Shown here: positions 56,619 through 64,000 of the stretch, one piece after another
How the letters are laid out: every line of letters starts with the position of its first letter
How positions within the stretch are numbered: the first letter of the stretch is position 1
NCBI RefSeq assembly: GCF_900185015.1
Contig: NZ_FXYD01000001.1
Coordinates: 248,001-312,000 of the forward strand
Length of the DNA: 64,000 nucleotides
DNA from: Octadecabacter ascidiaceicola
GTDB taxonomy: Bacteria; Pseudomonadota; Alphaproteobacteria; Rhodobacterales; Rhodobacteraceae
Direction of reading: 5' to 3'
Made by a program: the position numbers and the translations under genes
The notes under the pieces: generated by a model
What the model saw: the letters and a program-made list of their open reading frames with translations, nothing else
Told to the model about the DNA's origin: nothing
Database searches by the model: none

Positions 56619-56722
56619 TTTGCTTTTGTTTCTCAAATATCCCGGGGGAATCGCGCAGCGATGGGGGCTGGCCCCCACCTTTAGCGCACCGCAGGTGCGC
56701 CCCCGCCCGCGGCAGGCGCCAA
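56619..56722 (+). repeat. Modular intergenic hairpin repeat, copy D
   Basis: 56619-56680 matches copy A at 56 of 62 positions: leader TTTGTTTCTCAAATATCC, CGCGCAGCG hairpin, GGGGGCTGGCCCCC hairpin. The third module is replaced by a different hairpin, GCGCACC/GGTGCGC (56684-56700). A GC-rich tail runs to 6 bases from the trmJ stop codon. Confidence 0.8.
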
Positions 56723-56726
56723 AGCG

Positions 56727-57464
56727 TCAGCTTTTCCCACGCAACAACTGGCGCAACACCCCGTGTAGCATTTGCACATCCGCCCGCGTCATCGGCATCC
56801 GGCTCCACAGGTTGCGCAGGTTCACCTTCATGTTCTCGGCCTTGTGCTCTGGGTAAAAGAACCCTGCTTCCTCAAGGCGCTCCTCATAATGACGCGCCAG
56901 CGCTTCGGTGTCGCGTTGGTCAGCAATCTGCGTCGTCTGCCCTTGCACGACCACATCCTCAATCTCTCCAGCCGCACGTCGCCATTCATAGCCAACCAAC
57001 AACACACATTGCGCAAGGTTAAGGGACGGAAACTCAGGGTTCACTGGAACAGTGATAATCGCATTGGCATGGGCAATGTCGGCGTTTTCCATGCCGGACC
57101 GTTCAGGCCCGAACATGACAGCCACTTTCTCACCGCGAGCAATGCGCTCGGCGGCGTCCTTCATCGCCGCTTCGGGCGAAAACACGGGCTTTGTCAGCTC
57201 GCGTGGCCGTGCGGTTGTGGCATAAACATAGGTTCGGTCTGCAATCCCGCCCGCGACATCTTCAGACACCTCAGCCTCGTCCAACAGCCGCCCCGCCCCC
57301 GACGCCATCGCATCCGCCGCAGGGTTCGGCCAGCCATCACGCGGCGCGACAATGCGCATGCGGTCCAACCCGAAATTCCACATCGCACGGGCCGCCGCGC
57401 CAATGTTCTCGCCCATCTGCGGGCGGATCAAAACAAAGCTCGGTTGTGGCGTATCGGTGGGCAT
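56727..57464 (-). CDS. trmJ: tRNA 2'-O-methyltransferase TrmJ-like (SPOUT family)
   Basis: SPOUT methyltransferase of 245 residues; TrmJ methylates nucleotide 32 of tRNA. Motifs: RPQMGENIGAAARAMWNFG near the N-terminus, MFGPERSGMEN and the knot segment NLAQCVLLVGYE. Substrate position inferred from family. Followed directly by repeat copy D. Confidence 0.88.
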   Translation of the reverse strand: MPTDTPQPSFVLIRPQMGENIGAAARAMWNFGLDRMRIVAPRDGWPNPAADAMASGAGRLLDEAEVSEDVAGGIADRTYVYATTARPRELTKPVFSPEAAMKDAAERIARGEKVAVMFGPERSGMENADIAHANAIITVPVNPEFPSLNLAQCVLLVGYEWRRAAGEIEDVVVQGQTTQIADQRDTEALARHYEERLEEAGFFYPEHKAENMKVNLRNLWSRMPMTRADVQMLHGVLRQLLRGKS

Positions 57465-57556
57465 GGGTCTCTCCTAATTTGCCGCTGAGGTAGCGCACCC
57501 CTATTCAATACGCAATGTGGACGCTATAGCGAGGCCACCAATGAGAGGCCACGTGT

Positions 57557-58192
57557 ATGACTGACGACATCATCGAAGAAAAACAGACGCCACAGATCTA
57601 CCTGATCACCCCGTCTGAATTCGAACTTTCAACCTACCCCGACGTTCTGGCAGCCTGTCTGGACAAGGTCGAAGTGGGCTGTGTGCGCCTCTCTCTTGGC
57701 TCTAAGGACGAATTTCGTATCGCAAAGGCCGCCGATGCCCTGCGCGAAGTCACCCATGCACGGGACGTGGCCTTGGTCATCGACAGCCATGTGATGCTTG
57801 TCGAACCTCACGGGTTGGACGGAGTTCACCTCGATGATGCAGCCCGAACAATCAAAACTGTTCGCAAAGACCTTGGCGATGACGCGATCATTGGCACCAA
57901 TTGCTATGCGTCCCGCCACAACGGCATGACCGCTTGCGAACTCGGCGCGGATTACATCAGCTTCGGTCCCGTCGGCGACACAGCTTTGGGCAACAGCGAA
58001 AAGGCCGAACTTGAGCTTTTCCAGTGGTGGTCAGAAATGATCGAAGTGCCCGTCGTTGCCGAAGGTGCACTTTCGCTGGACCTTATCCGCACGCTGTCAC
58101 CACACACAGACTTCTTTGGTCTTAGTGATGAAGTCTGGAAAACCGAAAACCCAGCCGAAACGCTTGCGATCCTCGCCTCAGCTATGGTCTGA
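57557..58192 (+). CDS. Divergent ThiE/TenI-like TIM-barrel protein
   Basis: 211 residues with partial similarity to thiamine phosphate synthase: GLDGVHLDD (87-94) and GADYISFGPVG (130-140). Two active-site signatures are altered. The TxTK loop is replaced by GDTALGNSE, and the phosphate-binding IGGI is replaced by AEGALS. It may have lost or changed the ThiE reaction. No other thiamine gene is nearby. Its 3' end overlaps the convergent acyltransferase gene by 15 bases. Confidence 0.72.
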   Translation: MTDDIIEEKQTPQIYLITPSEFELSTYPDVLAACLDKVEVGCVRLSLGSKDEFRIAKAADALREVTHARDVALVIDSHVMLVEPHGLDGVHLDDAARTIKTVRKDLGDDAIIGTNCYASRHNGMTACELGADYISFGPVGDTALGNSEKAELELFQWWSEMIEVPVVAEGALSLDLIRTLSPHTDFFGLSDEVWKTENPAETLAILASAMV

Positions 58193-58996
58193 ATGACCAG
58201 TTCGCACCACGTTTTCGAGGTGCGCGGCAAGTGTTTTTCGGTTTTCAAAATCGGAAATCCTAACGGGATCATGATAGACAACAGTCACGCCACCCTGTGG
58301 TGATTGCGCCAGTGTGGCCAACAAATGCGTGCCGAAATCCATATCGCCCCACCAACCGTAGTGGCGCGGATCGCCCCCTTTTGGCGCGTGGTAGATTACA
58401 GACACAGGTTGGATCGCCAGAGTGGCGCGCAATGCATCGTCGAAGAACGCTGCGAACAACGTGGGCTTAAACGGCAAAACCAATTGACCGTCCGTCGATG
58501 TGCCTTCGGGGAAAAACAACAGCTTATGACCGAGCCCAAGGCGCGTGCGAAACACGTTCACCTGCGCACTGGCTTGCGAACGGTCCCGCGCGATAAACAC
58601 GGTACCTGTTGCCCGCGCCAACCAGCCAATTCCGGGCCATGCGGCGACTTCTGCTTTGCTGACAAAATAGATGCGTTTGGCTGCATTCAGCGCAAAGATA
58701 TCCAGCCAAGACGAATGGTTGGCGACAACCGCACCAGCGCCAACCATCGGAGCCCCGACACGCCTGTATTTCATTCCCATCAGAACAAACGCACTACGGC
58801 AAACAAATTGGGTAATGTAGGGCGTCACAGGACGGCCTTGCCCGAACAAGGGCCGCTCAACCAGCCGAACGAGCAACAACAACAATAGGCAACCAAAGGT
58901 TACGACCCCAACCGCGGTGCCGCGCACAAGAATGCGCAGCCAGCCCATCGGCGTAATTCTATGGGTCGGCGGCAAATCATCTGATGTCCACGTCAT
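58178..58996 (-). CDS. olsA: 1-acyl-glycerol-3-phosphate/lyso-ornithine lipid acyltransferase (PlsC/OlsA)
   Basis: Membrane-bound acyltransferase of 272 residues with one N-terminal hydrophobic segment (about 28-48). PlsC motifs NHSSWLD (H-x4-D) and FPEGTSTDG. Next to olsB with an ATGA overlap, it most likely adds the second fatty acid of ornithine lipids; a phosphatidic-acid role is the alternative. Confidence 0.85.
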   Translation of the reverse strand: MTWTSDDLPPTHRITPMGWLRILVRGTAVGVVTFGCLLLLLLVRLVERPLFGQGRPVTPYITQFVCRSAFVLMGMKYRRVGAPMVGAGAVVANHSSWLDIFALNAAKRIYFVSKAEVAAWPGIGWLARATGTVFIARDRSQASAQVNVFRTRLGLGHKLLFFPEGTSTDGQLVLPFKPTLFAAFFDDALRATLAIQPVSVIYHAPKGGDPRHYGWWGDMDFGTHLLATLAQSPQGGVTVVYHDPVRISDFENRKTLAAHLENVVRTGHSDHS

Positions 58997-59805
58997 CGTG
59001 AGCCGCCATACATTGAAGCCTGCTTCGGTGACATCCGAGCCAAATCAAGGATCAGACACACATCAGTCGTGTTAAAGGCTTTATCAACGAACACGCCATC
59101 CCCAATAAAGCCCCCCAATCGCAGATATGCCTTAATTAACGCCGGCACATTGCGCATGGCCGCCACGCGATCGGCAACTGAACCATAACTGATCTGTGGA
59201 TCTGAACGGGAACTTACACGAATATCTTTCGGGGCAAGGTGCTTGTCGTGCAACAACGACAGAGACGGTGCCAAGGCATCCAAATCCGTGCCATGAAAGC
59301 TTGCGACACCGAACAGAACATCGATCTGACGCTCACGAACAATTTCAGCGAGCCCTTGCCACAGATGCGACATCCCTGCTCCGCCGCGATAATCAGCGTG
59401 TAAACAGGACCGTCCGAGCTCCATAAGTGCGCGACCAGATTGTACCAAGGATGATAAATCAAATTCCGTTTCAGAATAGAACTGACCTGCCGCATGGGCC
59501 CCATTGCTATCTAGCAACCGATAAACACCTACGATTTGATCGCTAGGATCGCGCGTAAGGTCGAGCAACAACAACTGTTCCGCGTGTTTATCAAACGCAT
59601 CACGTTCAAGCCCTTGATCATGATCAACCAGCGGCCCATCCGCGCCCATTTCCTGAACGAAAATTTTGTACCGTAGCGCCTGTGCGCAACGGATATCGTC
59701 TGCGGACTCTGCAAGACGAGTTACAAATTGCGGCGCAGCATTAACCATTTGGTCATTTAGTTCAGCAATTTTGCTATTTACACTTTTAGCGTGCGCGTTA
59801 ACCAT
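58993..59805 (-). CDS. olsB: Ornithine N-acyltransferase OlsB
   Basis: 270 residues, GNAT-like acyltransferase transferring a 3-hydroxyacyl group to ornithine, the first step of ornithine lipid synthesis. Family segments: CAQALRYKIFVQEMGA, VGVYRLL, ELGRSCLHADYRGG. ATG at 59805 overlaps the end of the DUF3553 gene by 8 bases, so translation may be coupled. Stop overlaps olsA. Confidence 0.87.
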   Translation of the reverse strand: MVNAHAKSVNSKIAELNDQMVNAAPQFVTRLAESADDIRCAQALRYKIFVQEMGADGPLVDHDQGLERDAFDKHAEQLLLLDLTRDPSDQIVGVYRLLDSNGAHAAGQFYSETEFDLSSLVQSGRALMELGRSCLHADYRGGAGMSHLWQGLAEIVRERQIDVLFGVASFHGTDLDALAPSLSLLHDKHLAPKDIRVSSRSDPQISYGSVADRVAAMRNVPALIKAYLRLGGFIGDGVFVDKAFNTTDVCLILDLARMSPKQASMYGGSR

Positions 59806-59977
59806 AAGACACAACCACCAACCCAACGCGTGCCTCATCAACGACCACCTTGCCGGCCTCTTGAAAATTAACGGTTACCTTTCCGCCTACCGCAGATTGG
59901 ACTTGCCCTAACCCCCACTCCGGCTGGTTCGGATGTTTCACGATCATACCAGGTTCAAATAACGACGGCCCTGTCAT
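59798..59977 (-). CDS. DUF3553 family small protein
   Basis: A 59-residue protein (start MTGPSLFEPG, end GLVVVSYG) of the DUF3553 family, predicted as a small beta-rich domain (VKHPNQPEWGLGQVQS, KVTVNFQEAGK). Function unknown. The ATG at 59977 has GGAG nine bases upstream, inside a GGAGCTCC palindrome that also serves the divergent gene. It overlaps olsB by 8 bases. Confidence 0.78.
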   Translation of the reverse strand: MTGPSLFEPGMIVKHPNQPEWGLGQVQSAVGGKVTVNFQEAGKVVVDEARVGLVVVSYG

Positions 59978-59982
59978 CTCTC

Positions 59983-59990
59983 GGAGCTCC
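59983..59990. promoter_or_regulatory. Shared palindromic ribosome-binding site GGAGCTCC
   Basis: GGAGCTCC reads the same on both strands. On the plus strand its GGAG (59983-59986) is 7 bases before the TTG start of chpT at 59994. On the minus strand it is 9 bases before the ATG at 59977. Only 16 bases separate the two divergent start codons, so each gene's promoter must lie within the other gene or further away. Confidence 0.6.
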
Positions 59991-59993
59991 ATT

Positions 59994-60581
59994 TTGTCAA
60001 ACTTAAACGCCCTTTTAGGCTCTCGCATCTGCCATGACCTCATTAACCCATTGGGCGCGATCGGCAACGGCATAGAATTACTTGGCCTATCGGGGGTCGC
60101 TGATAGCCCAGAAATGGCACTGGTAACAGAAAGCGTACAAAATGCATCGGCAAAGGTGCGGTTCATGCGTCTGGCGTTCGGTGATGCAAACGCGGACCAA
60201 GTGGTACAGCGTGGCGAAATCATTTCGGTACTTGAGGCGATTTCAAACGGCAGTCGGGTGACATATTCATGGGCCGTTCCTGATGATCAGTCACGCCTTG
60301 ATGTGCGGATCGCCCTCCTCGCCGTGATGTGTGTTGAGACGGCTCTACCATTAGGAGGCGACATTTACATCGCGCAAGATCAAGGTGATTGGACCATCCA
60401 CGCCAAACACGACCGATTGAACTTGGATCCCGCGCTTTGGGCGCCCCTTAGCAAAGGAGATCACGCCGATAATTTGACCCCTGCACAGGTTCATTTCGGC
60501 CTTTTGCCGCAGATGGCTGATCAGGCTGACCGTAAACTTGCGTTTTCACATGGCAGCGACTGGGTCGCGATAAAGTTCTAA
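59994..60581 (+). CDS. chpT: ChpT-type histidine phosphotransferase
   Basis: 195 residues. The H-box [20 protein letters not shown] near the N-terminus provides the phospho-histidine, followed by a degenerate ATPase-like domain. ChpT relays phosphate from CckA to CtrA and CpdR in alphaproteobacteria; in Rhodobacterales this path controls motility and gene transfer agents. The start is a TTG at 59994 with GGAG seven bases upstream. The stop overlaps the convergent proA stop by 4 bases. Confidence 0.86.
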   Translation: MSNLNALLGSRICHDLINPLGAIGNGIELLGLSGVADSPEMALVTESVQNASAKVRFMRLAFGDANADQVVQRGEIISVLEAISNGSRVTYSWAVPDDQSRLDVRIALLAVMCVETALPLGGDIYIAQDQGDWTIHAKHDRLNLDPALWAPLSKGDHADNLTPAQVHFGLLPQMADQADRKLAFSHGSDWVAIKF

Positions 60582-61828
60582 GCGCGAACCGTTCCGTCAC
60601 CGACAACCAGATACTTAAAGCTCGTAAGCTGCGCGGCCCCAACCGGACCACGCGCGTGCATCTTGCCCGTCGCAATGCCAATCTCAGCACCCATGCCAAA
60701 TTCACCACCGTCTGCAAACTGGGTCGACGCATTGCGCATAAGGATCGCTGAATCGAGGCGTCCAAAGAATTCTTCAGCCGCCTCATCATCCTCTGTTAGG
60801 ATACAATCAGTGTGGTTGGACCCGAAATCCTGAATGTGAGAAATGGCTTCATCAATATTATCAACCACTTTCGCAGCGATCTTCATATCGAGGAATTCCA
60901 TTCCCCAATCATTGTTCGTAGCCTGACTGGTGCCATTCAGGCCTTTCGCGTGCACATCAACGCCCGCAGCCATCAGTTTATCAATGATCTCCTGCCCAAG
61001 GGCTGTGGCATCTTTGTGAACCAATAGGCATTCCGCAGCGCCGCAAATACCTGTGCGACGTGTTTTGGCATTCATCACAACAGCATGTGCTTTTGCAGAA
61101 TCCGCATCTTTGTCGATGTAAACGTGAACAATGCCTTCGAGATGTGCAAATACGGGCACGCGGGCTTCTTTTTGCACGAGCCCAACGAGCCCCTTGCCAC
61201 CGCGTGGTACAATCACGTCAATTGTATCCGTCATGGTAAGCATTTCGCGCACCGCGGCGCGGTCACGCGTAGGGACAAGCTGCACGGCGTCCTCTGGCAA
61301 TCCCGCTGAGCGCAGTCCATTTTGCAGCGCTGCATGGATTGCGCCGGAGCTATGGAAGCTCTCGGAGCCTCCGCGTAAAATAACCGCATTCCCGGCCTTC
61401 AGGCAAAGCGCGCCAGCGTCTGCCGTCACATTGGGTCGGCTTTCATAGATGACGCCAATAACTCCTAGCGGCGTCCGGACACGACGAATGTGCAGACCCG
61501 TAGGCTGGGTCCATTCTTCCATGACAGCACCGACAGGATCGTCTTGCGCCGCAACGGCGCGCAACCCTTCAACCATGCCGCCGATACGGTCTTCGTCCAA
61601 CATCAAACGGTCCAGCATTGCGGGGCTTAGCCCCTTCTCGCGACCGAATTCCATGTCTTTAGCATTGGCATCGATAATAGCCGCACGTGCAGCCCAAACC
61701 GCATCCGCCGCTTCCATTAACGCCTTTGTCTTCGCTTCGGGCGTGGCGCTAGCAAGAATTCTAGCGGCAACTTTCGCACGCTCCCCGATGTCAGCCATCA
61801 ATGTGGGAATGTTCATGTCGTTTGTCAT
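60578..61828 (-). CDS. proA: Gamma-glutamyl phosphate reductase
   Basis: NADPH-dependent reductase, second step of proline synthesis; 416 residues. The catalytic cysteine lies in [14 protein letters not shown]; substrate segments [21 protein letters not shown]. Start overlaps the proB stop (TAATG). Gene order obg-proB-proA is common in this order of bacteria. Confidence 0.95.
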   Translation of the reverse strand: MTNDMNIPTLMADIGERAKVAARILASATPEAKTKALMEAADAVWAARAAIIDANAKDMEFGREKGLSPAMLDRLMLDEDRIGGMVEGLRAVAAQDDPVGAVMEEWTQPTGLHIRRVRTPLGVIGVIYESRPNVTADAGALCLKAGNAVILRGGSESFHSSGAIHAALQNGLRSAGLPEDAVQLVPTRDRAAVREMLTMTDTIDVIVPRGGKGLVGLVQKEARVPVFAHLEGIVHVYIDKDADSAKAHAVVMNAKTRRTGICGAAECLLVHKDATALGQEIIDKLMAAGVDVHAKGLNGTSQATNNDWGMEFLDMKIAAKVVDNIDEAISHIQDFGSNHTDCILTEDDEAAEEFFGRLDSAILMRNASTQFADGGEFGMGAEIGIATGKMHARGPVGAAQLTSFKYLVVGDGTVRA

Positions 61829-62931
61829 TAGATCACCATATCGTCGCGATGGATAAAGACACCGCGTCCTTCATAACCGAGTGCTTGAGCGATATCTTCG
61901 CTCTGCATCCCCTTAATGGCCGAAGCCTCAACGCTGGAATAGCGCGATAGCCCAAGTCCTAAACGCTGTCCATCGGTGGAAAAAATCGCAACTGGATCGC
62001 CCCGCTGATAGCTTCCTTTGCTTGAAACGATGCCAATTGGCAGGAGCGACTTTCCGGACTTCAGCGCGGCGCCAGCGCCAGTATCAACCGTAACCTCGCC
62101 ATGAGGTTTCATCGCTGCGATCCAACCTTTACGCGCCGCACGTGGGTTGGTCTGTGCATTGAACCAAGTGCTCTTTGCCCCATCGTCGAGAGTTTTCAAA
62201 GGGTTGAGTGGCGTTCCTAACGTAATAACCATGCGGCACCCCGCATCAGTTGCCAGTTTCGCAGCCATCAGTTTGGTTTTCATCCCTCCCTTCGAAAGAC
62301 CAGAGCCAGCATCGCCCGCCTGCTGTTCGACTTCGGGAGTAATTTTATCAATTACATCATAGTGTTTCGCGTTTTTGTTAATGTGTGGATTATCAGAGTA
62401 GAACCCATCCACATCGCTGAGCAGTACCAAACAATCCGCACCAGCCGTCACAGCAACCTGTGCCGCGAGCCTGTCGTTGTCGCCATAGCGGATTTCATCT
62501 GTCGCGACGGTATCGTTCTCGTTTACAATCGGCGTAACGCCCAGTTTCAGCAATGTTTCCATCGTAGCGCGGGAATTTAAATAGCGGCGGCGGTCTTCGC
62601 TGTCTTCCAACGTCACCAGAACCTGCGCTGTCGTTATGCCGTGAGGCGCAAGGGCTTCTTCATAGGCGCGTGCAAGTTGAATTTGCCCGACTGCCGCGGC
62701 AGCCTGTGATTGCTCAAGCGCGAGCTCAGCACGCGGCAATCCCAGAACACCGCGCCCCAATGCAATCGACCCAGACGAGACCAAAATCACATCCGTTCCA
62801 CGTGCACGCAAAGCGGCGACGTCTGTTGCTAATGATCGCAGCCAATCAGACCGCAGCCCTGTCTTTTGATCAACAAGTAGCGCAGACCCGATCTTAACAA
62901 CCAGCCGTTTTACATTGTTTAGGGACGCCAA
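61828..62931 (-). CDS. proB: Glutamate 5-kinase
   Basis: First step of proline synthesis, 367 residues: amino-acid kinase domain ([30 protein letters not shown]) and C-terminal PUA domain (about 280-365). Its start lies inside the obg 3' end (13-base overlap). Confidence 0.95.
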   Translation of the reverse strand: MASLNNVKRLVVKIGSALLVDQKTGLRSDWLRSLATDVAALRARGTDVILVSSGSIALGRGVLGLPRAELALEQSQAAAAVGQIQLARAYEEALAPHGITTAQVLVTLEDSEDRRRYLNSRATMETLLKLGVTPIVNENDTVATDEIRYGDNDRLAAQVAVTAGADCLVLLSDVDGFYSDNPHINKNAKHYDVIDKITPEVEQQAGDAGSGLSKGGMKTKLMAAKLATDAGCRMVITLGTPLNPLKTLDDGAKSTWFNAQTNPRAARKGWIAAMKPHGEVTVDTGAGAALKSGKSLLPIGIVSSKGSYQRGDPVAIFSTDGQRLGLGLSRYSSVEASAIKGMQSEDIAQALGYEGRGVFIHRDDMVI

Positions 62932-63953
62932 GGAGCTTGCTCCTCAGGTTCATTCTGGCGCTCCTTATCGGCGTCAATTTCTAGCTTAAGGGCGCGAAGA
63001 ACCTCTACGGTCCCCTCGCCGGTCGCACCGGACATCATCATTACATCAACGCCGGTTCCAGCCTTGATTTCACCGACGATGAACTGGCGTTCTTCTTCAT
63101 CCAAGGCATCTATCTTGTTCAGAACCGTAACGCGTGGCTTTTCAGCAAGATTACCCCCATAGGCGTCAAGCTCGGAAATGATCGTTTTGTAATCACCAAC
63201 CGGATCGCCGGACGTCCCGTCAATCAAGTGCAACAGCACTGAATTGCGCTCAACATGGCCCAAGAACAGCTGGCCTAGGCCTTTACCGTCACTCGCGCCT
63301 TCAATCAGGCCCGGAATGTCGGCGATCACGAATTCGCTGTTATCGACGCCCACAACGCCAAGGTTTGGAACCAGCGTTGTAAACGGATAATCCGCGATTT
63401 TTGGGCGCGCATTAGACGTCGCAGCAAGGAATGTGGATTTTCCCGCGTTCGGCAGGCCCAAAAGCCCTGCATCGGCGATAAGTTTCAGACGCAGCCAAAT
63501 CGTGCGCTCAATCCCGTCTTGACCGGGGTTTGAGCGACGTGGGGCTTGGTTCGTCGCGGATTTAAAGTGCAGGTTACCCCAACCACCATTGCCGCCCTTT
63601 GCCAACACAACGCGCTGCCCCGTAGTCGCAAGATCAACGATAACAGTTTCTTGGTCCTCATCCATGATCTCGGTTCCGGTCGGAACCTTTAGGATGATGT
63701 CATCACCATCCGCACCAGTACGCTGTTGGCCTTTTCCGGCCTCACCATTTTTGGCAAAGAAATGCTGTTGATAGCGAAAGTCGATCAATGTGTTGAGGTT
63801 ATCAACGGCCTCGACGATAACGCTGCCGCCCTTGCCGCCGTCACCACCGTTCGGACCGCCGTATTCGATGTATTTCTCACGCCGGAACGAAATACATCCG
63901 CCGCCGCCGCTACCAGAGCGGATATAGACTTTACACAGGTCGAGGAAGTTCAT
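62919..63953 (-). CDS. obgE: Obg-family GTPase (ObgE/CgtA)
   Basis: Ribosome-assembly and stress GTPase, 344 residues. N-terminal glycine-rich Obg domain ([28 protein letters not shown]) and G domain with [20 protein letters not shown] and NKIDALD. The ATG at 63953 overlaps the stop of the preceding frame as ATGA. Confidence 0.95.
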   Translation of the reverse strand: MNFLDLCKVYIRSGSGGGGCISFRREKYIEYGGPNGGDGGKGGSVIVEAVDNLNTLIDFRYQQHFFAKNGEAGKGQQRTGADGDDIILKVPTGTEIMDEDQETVIVDLATTGQRVVLAKGGNGGWGNLHFKSATNQAPRRSNPGQDGIERTIWLRLKLIADAGLLGLPNAGKSTFLAATSNARPKIADYPFTTLVPNLGVVGVDNSEFVIADIPGLIEGASDGKGLGQLFLGHVERNSVLLHLIDGTSGDPVGDYKTIISELDAYGGNLAEKPRVTVLNKIDALDEEERQFIVGEIKAGTGVDVMMMSGATGEGTVEVLRALKLEIDADKERQNEPEEQAPWRP

Positions 63954-64000
63954 CGGTTCAGGCTTTCTAACAGGTTAACAGGGCGATACGCGAAACGCAG
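63950..64000 (-). CDS. 3' end of a gene upstream of obgE (partial)
   Basis: The last 51 bases read on the minus strand as [16 protein letters not shown] followed by TGA, overlapping the obgE start (ATGA). The coupling pattern matches the other junctions in this operon. In related genomes a GNAT acetyltransferase often precedes obgE, but sixteen residues cannot prove that. Confidence 0.45.
   Translation of the reverse strand: MRFAYRPVNLLESLNR

Noticed and set aside
59970-59990. Pho box near chpT/olsB
   Set aside because: A single CTGTCAT is present, but the next heptamer at 11-base spacing (CGGAGCT) does not match, so a lone half-site is not enough.
59798-60223. Long 141-codon minus-strand frame overlapping chpT
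   Set aside because: Only the last 59 codons resemble a real protein (DUF3553) with a proper ribosome-binding site; the upstream part is antisense to the chpT coding sequence.

Overview
The window is one chromosomal block from an alphaproteobacterium, most likely a marine member of Rhodobacterales (Roseobacter group). Support comes from the nifR3(dusB)-ntrBC-ntrYX-trkAH-hfq-hflX chain, a ChpT-type phosphotransferase next to proA-proB-obg, lineage-typical DUF6456, DUF6477 and DUF3553 proteins, a PAS_5 protein, a GlxA-type regulator and a non-pyrrolysine MttB homologue. Coding density is very high and many start/stop codons overlap (ATGA, TAATG, GTGA). No intergenic gap exceeds about 250 bases. 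I saw no tRNA, rRNA, CRISPR array, insertion sequence or prophage.

Layout. 1-3135: polyamine-type ABC transporter (tail of a binding protein, then PotG-, PotH- and PotI-like proteins). 3147-10440, minus strand: phosphate regulon phoR-pstS-pstC-pstA-pstB-phoU-phoB, with tandem Pho half-sites before pstS. 10443-13709, minus: PLP sulfhydrylase, gamma-carbonic-anhydrase-like protein, gmk and yicC. 13950-21250: PAS_5 protein, class II DAHP synthase, GlxA-type regulator, small anchored protein, beta-hydroxyacid dehydrogenase and penicillin-acylase-family hydrolase. 21254-33140, minus: the nitrogen-sensing and potassium chain from dusB to hflX. 33302-36757: ispDF-pgpA-cinA(C) and amtB. 36885-44968: COQ10-like protein, hpt, thioesterase-lipA, DUF6456/DUF6477 pair, MttB homologue, guaA-ydcF. 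44992-47429: secreted protein, DMT exporter, FadL-like porin. 47492-48589: an AT-richer gene joining a P-loop domain to an XRE helix-turn-helix. 48700-56525: metA, ppk2-tetR, rplM-rpsI, PaaI thioesterase, enoyl-CoA hydratase, M32 carboxypeptidase, ctaA. 56727-64000: trmJ, ThiE-like protein, olsB-olsA with a DUF3553 gene, chpT, proA-proB-obg and the tail of one more gene.

How the parts fit. Three nutrient circuits dominate: phosphate (Pst/Pho, polyphosphate kinase 2, ornithine-lipid synthesis), nitrogen (NtrBC/NtrYX, AmtB, polyamine uptake) and methionine (MetA plus a MetZ/MetY-type sulfhydrylase). NtrC and NtrX both lack the sigma54-contact GAFTGA loop, and NtrX also lacks the Walker B glutamate, so neither looks like a classical sigma54 activator. 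MetA carries Glu111, the residue associated with acetyl-CoA use.

Most unusual items: the P-loop/XRE fusion beside metA with a palindrome array between them; a modular hairpin repeat present four times, each time abutting the stop codon of an unrelated gene; an insertion with two hydrophobic segments in the PotH-like permease; a membrane-less PhoR; and chpT and a DUF3553 gene diverging from start codons 16 bases apart with a shared palindromic Shine-Dalgarno. I found no clear defence island or wholly new multi-gene system.
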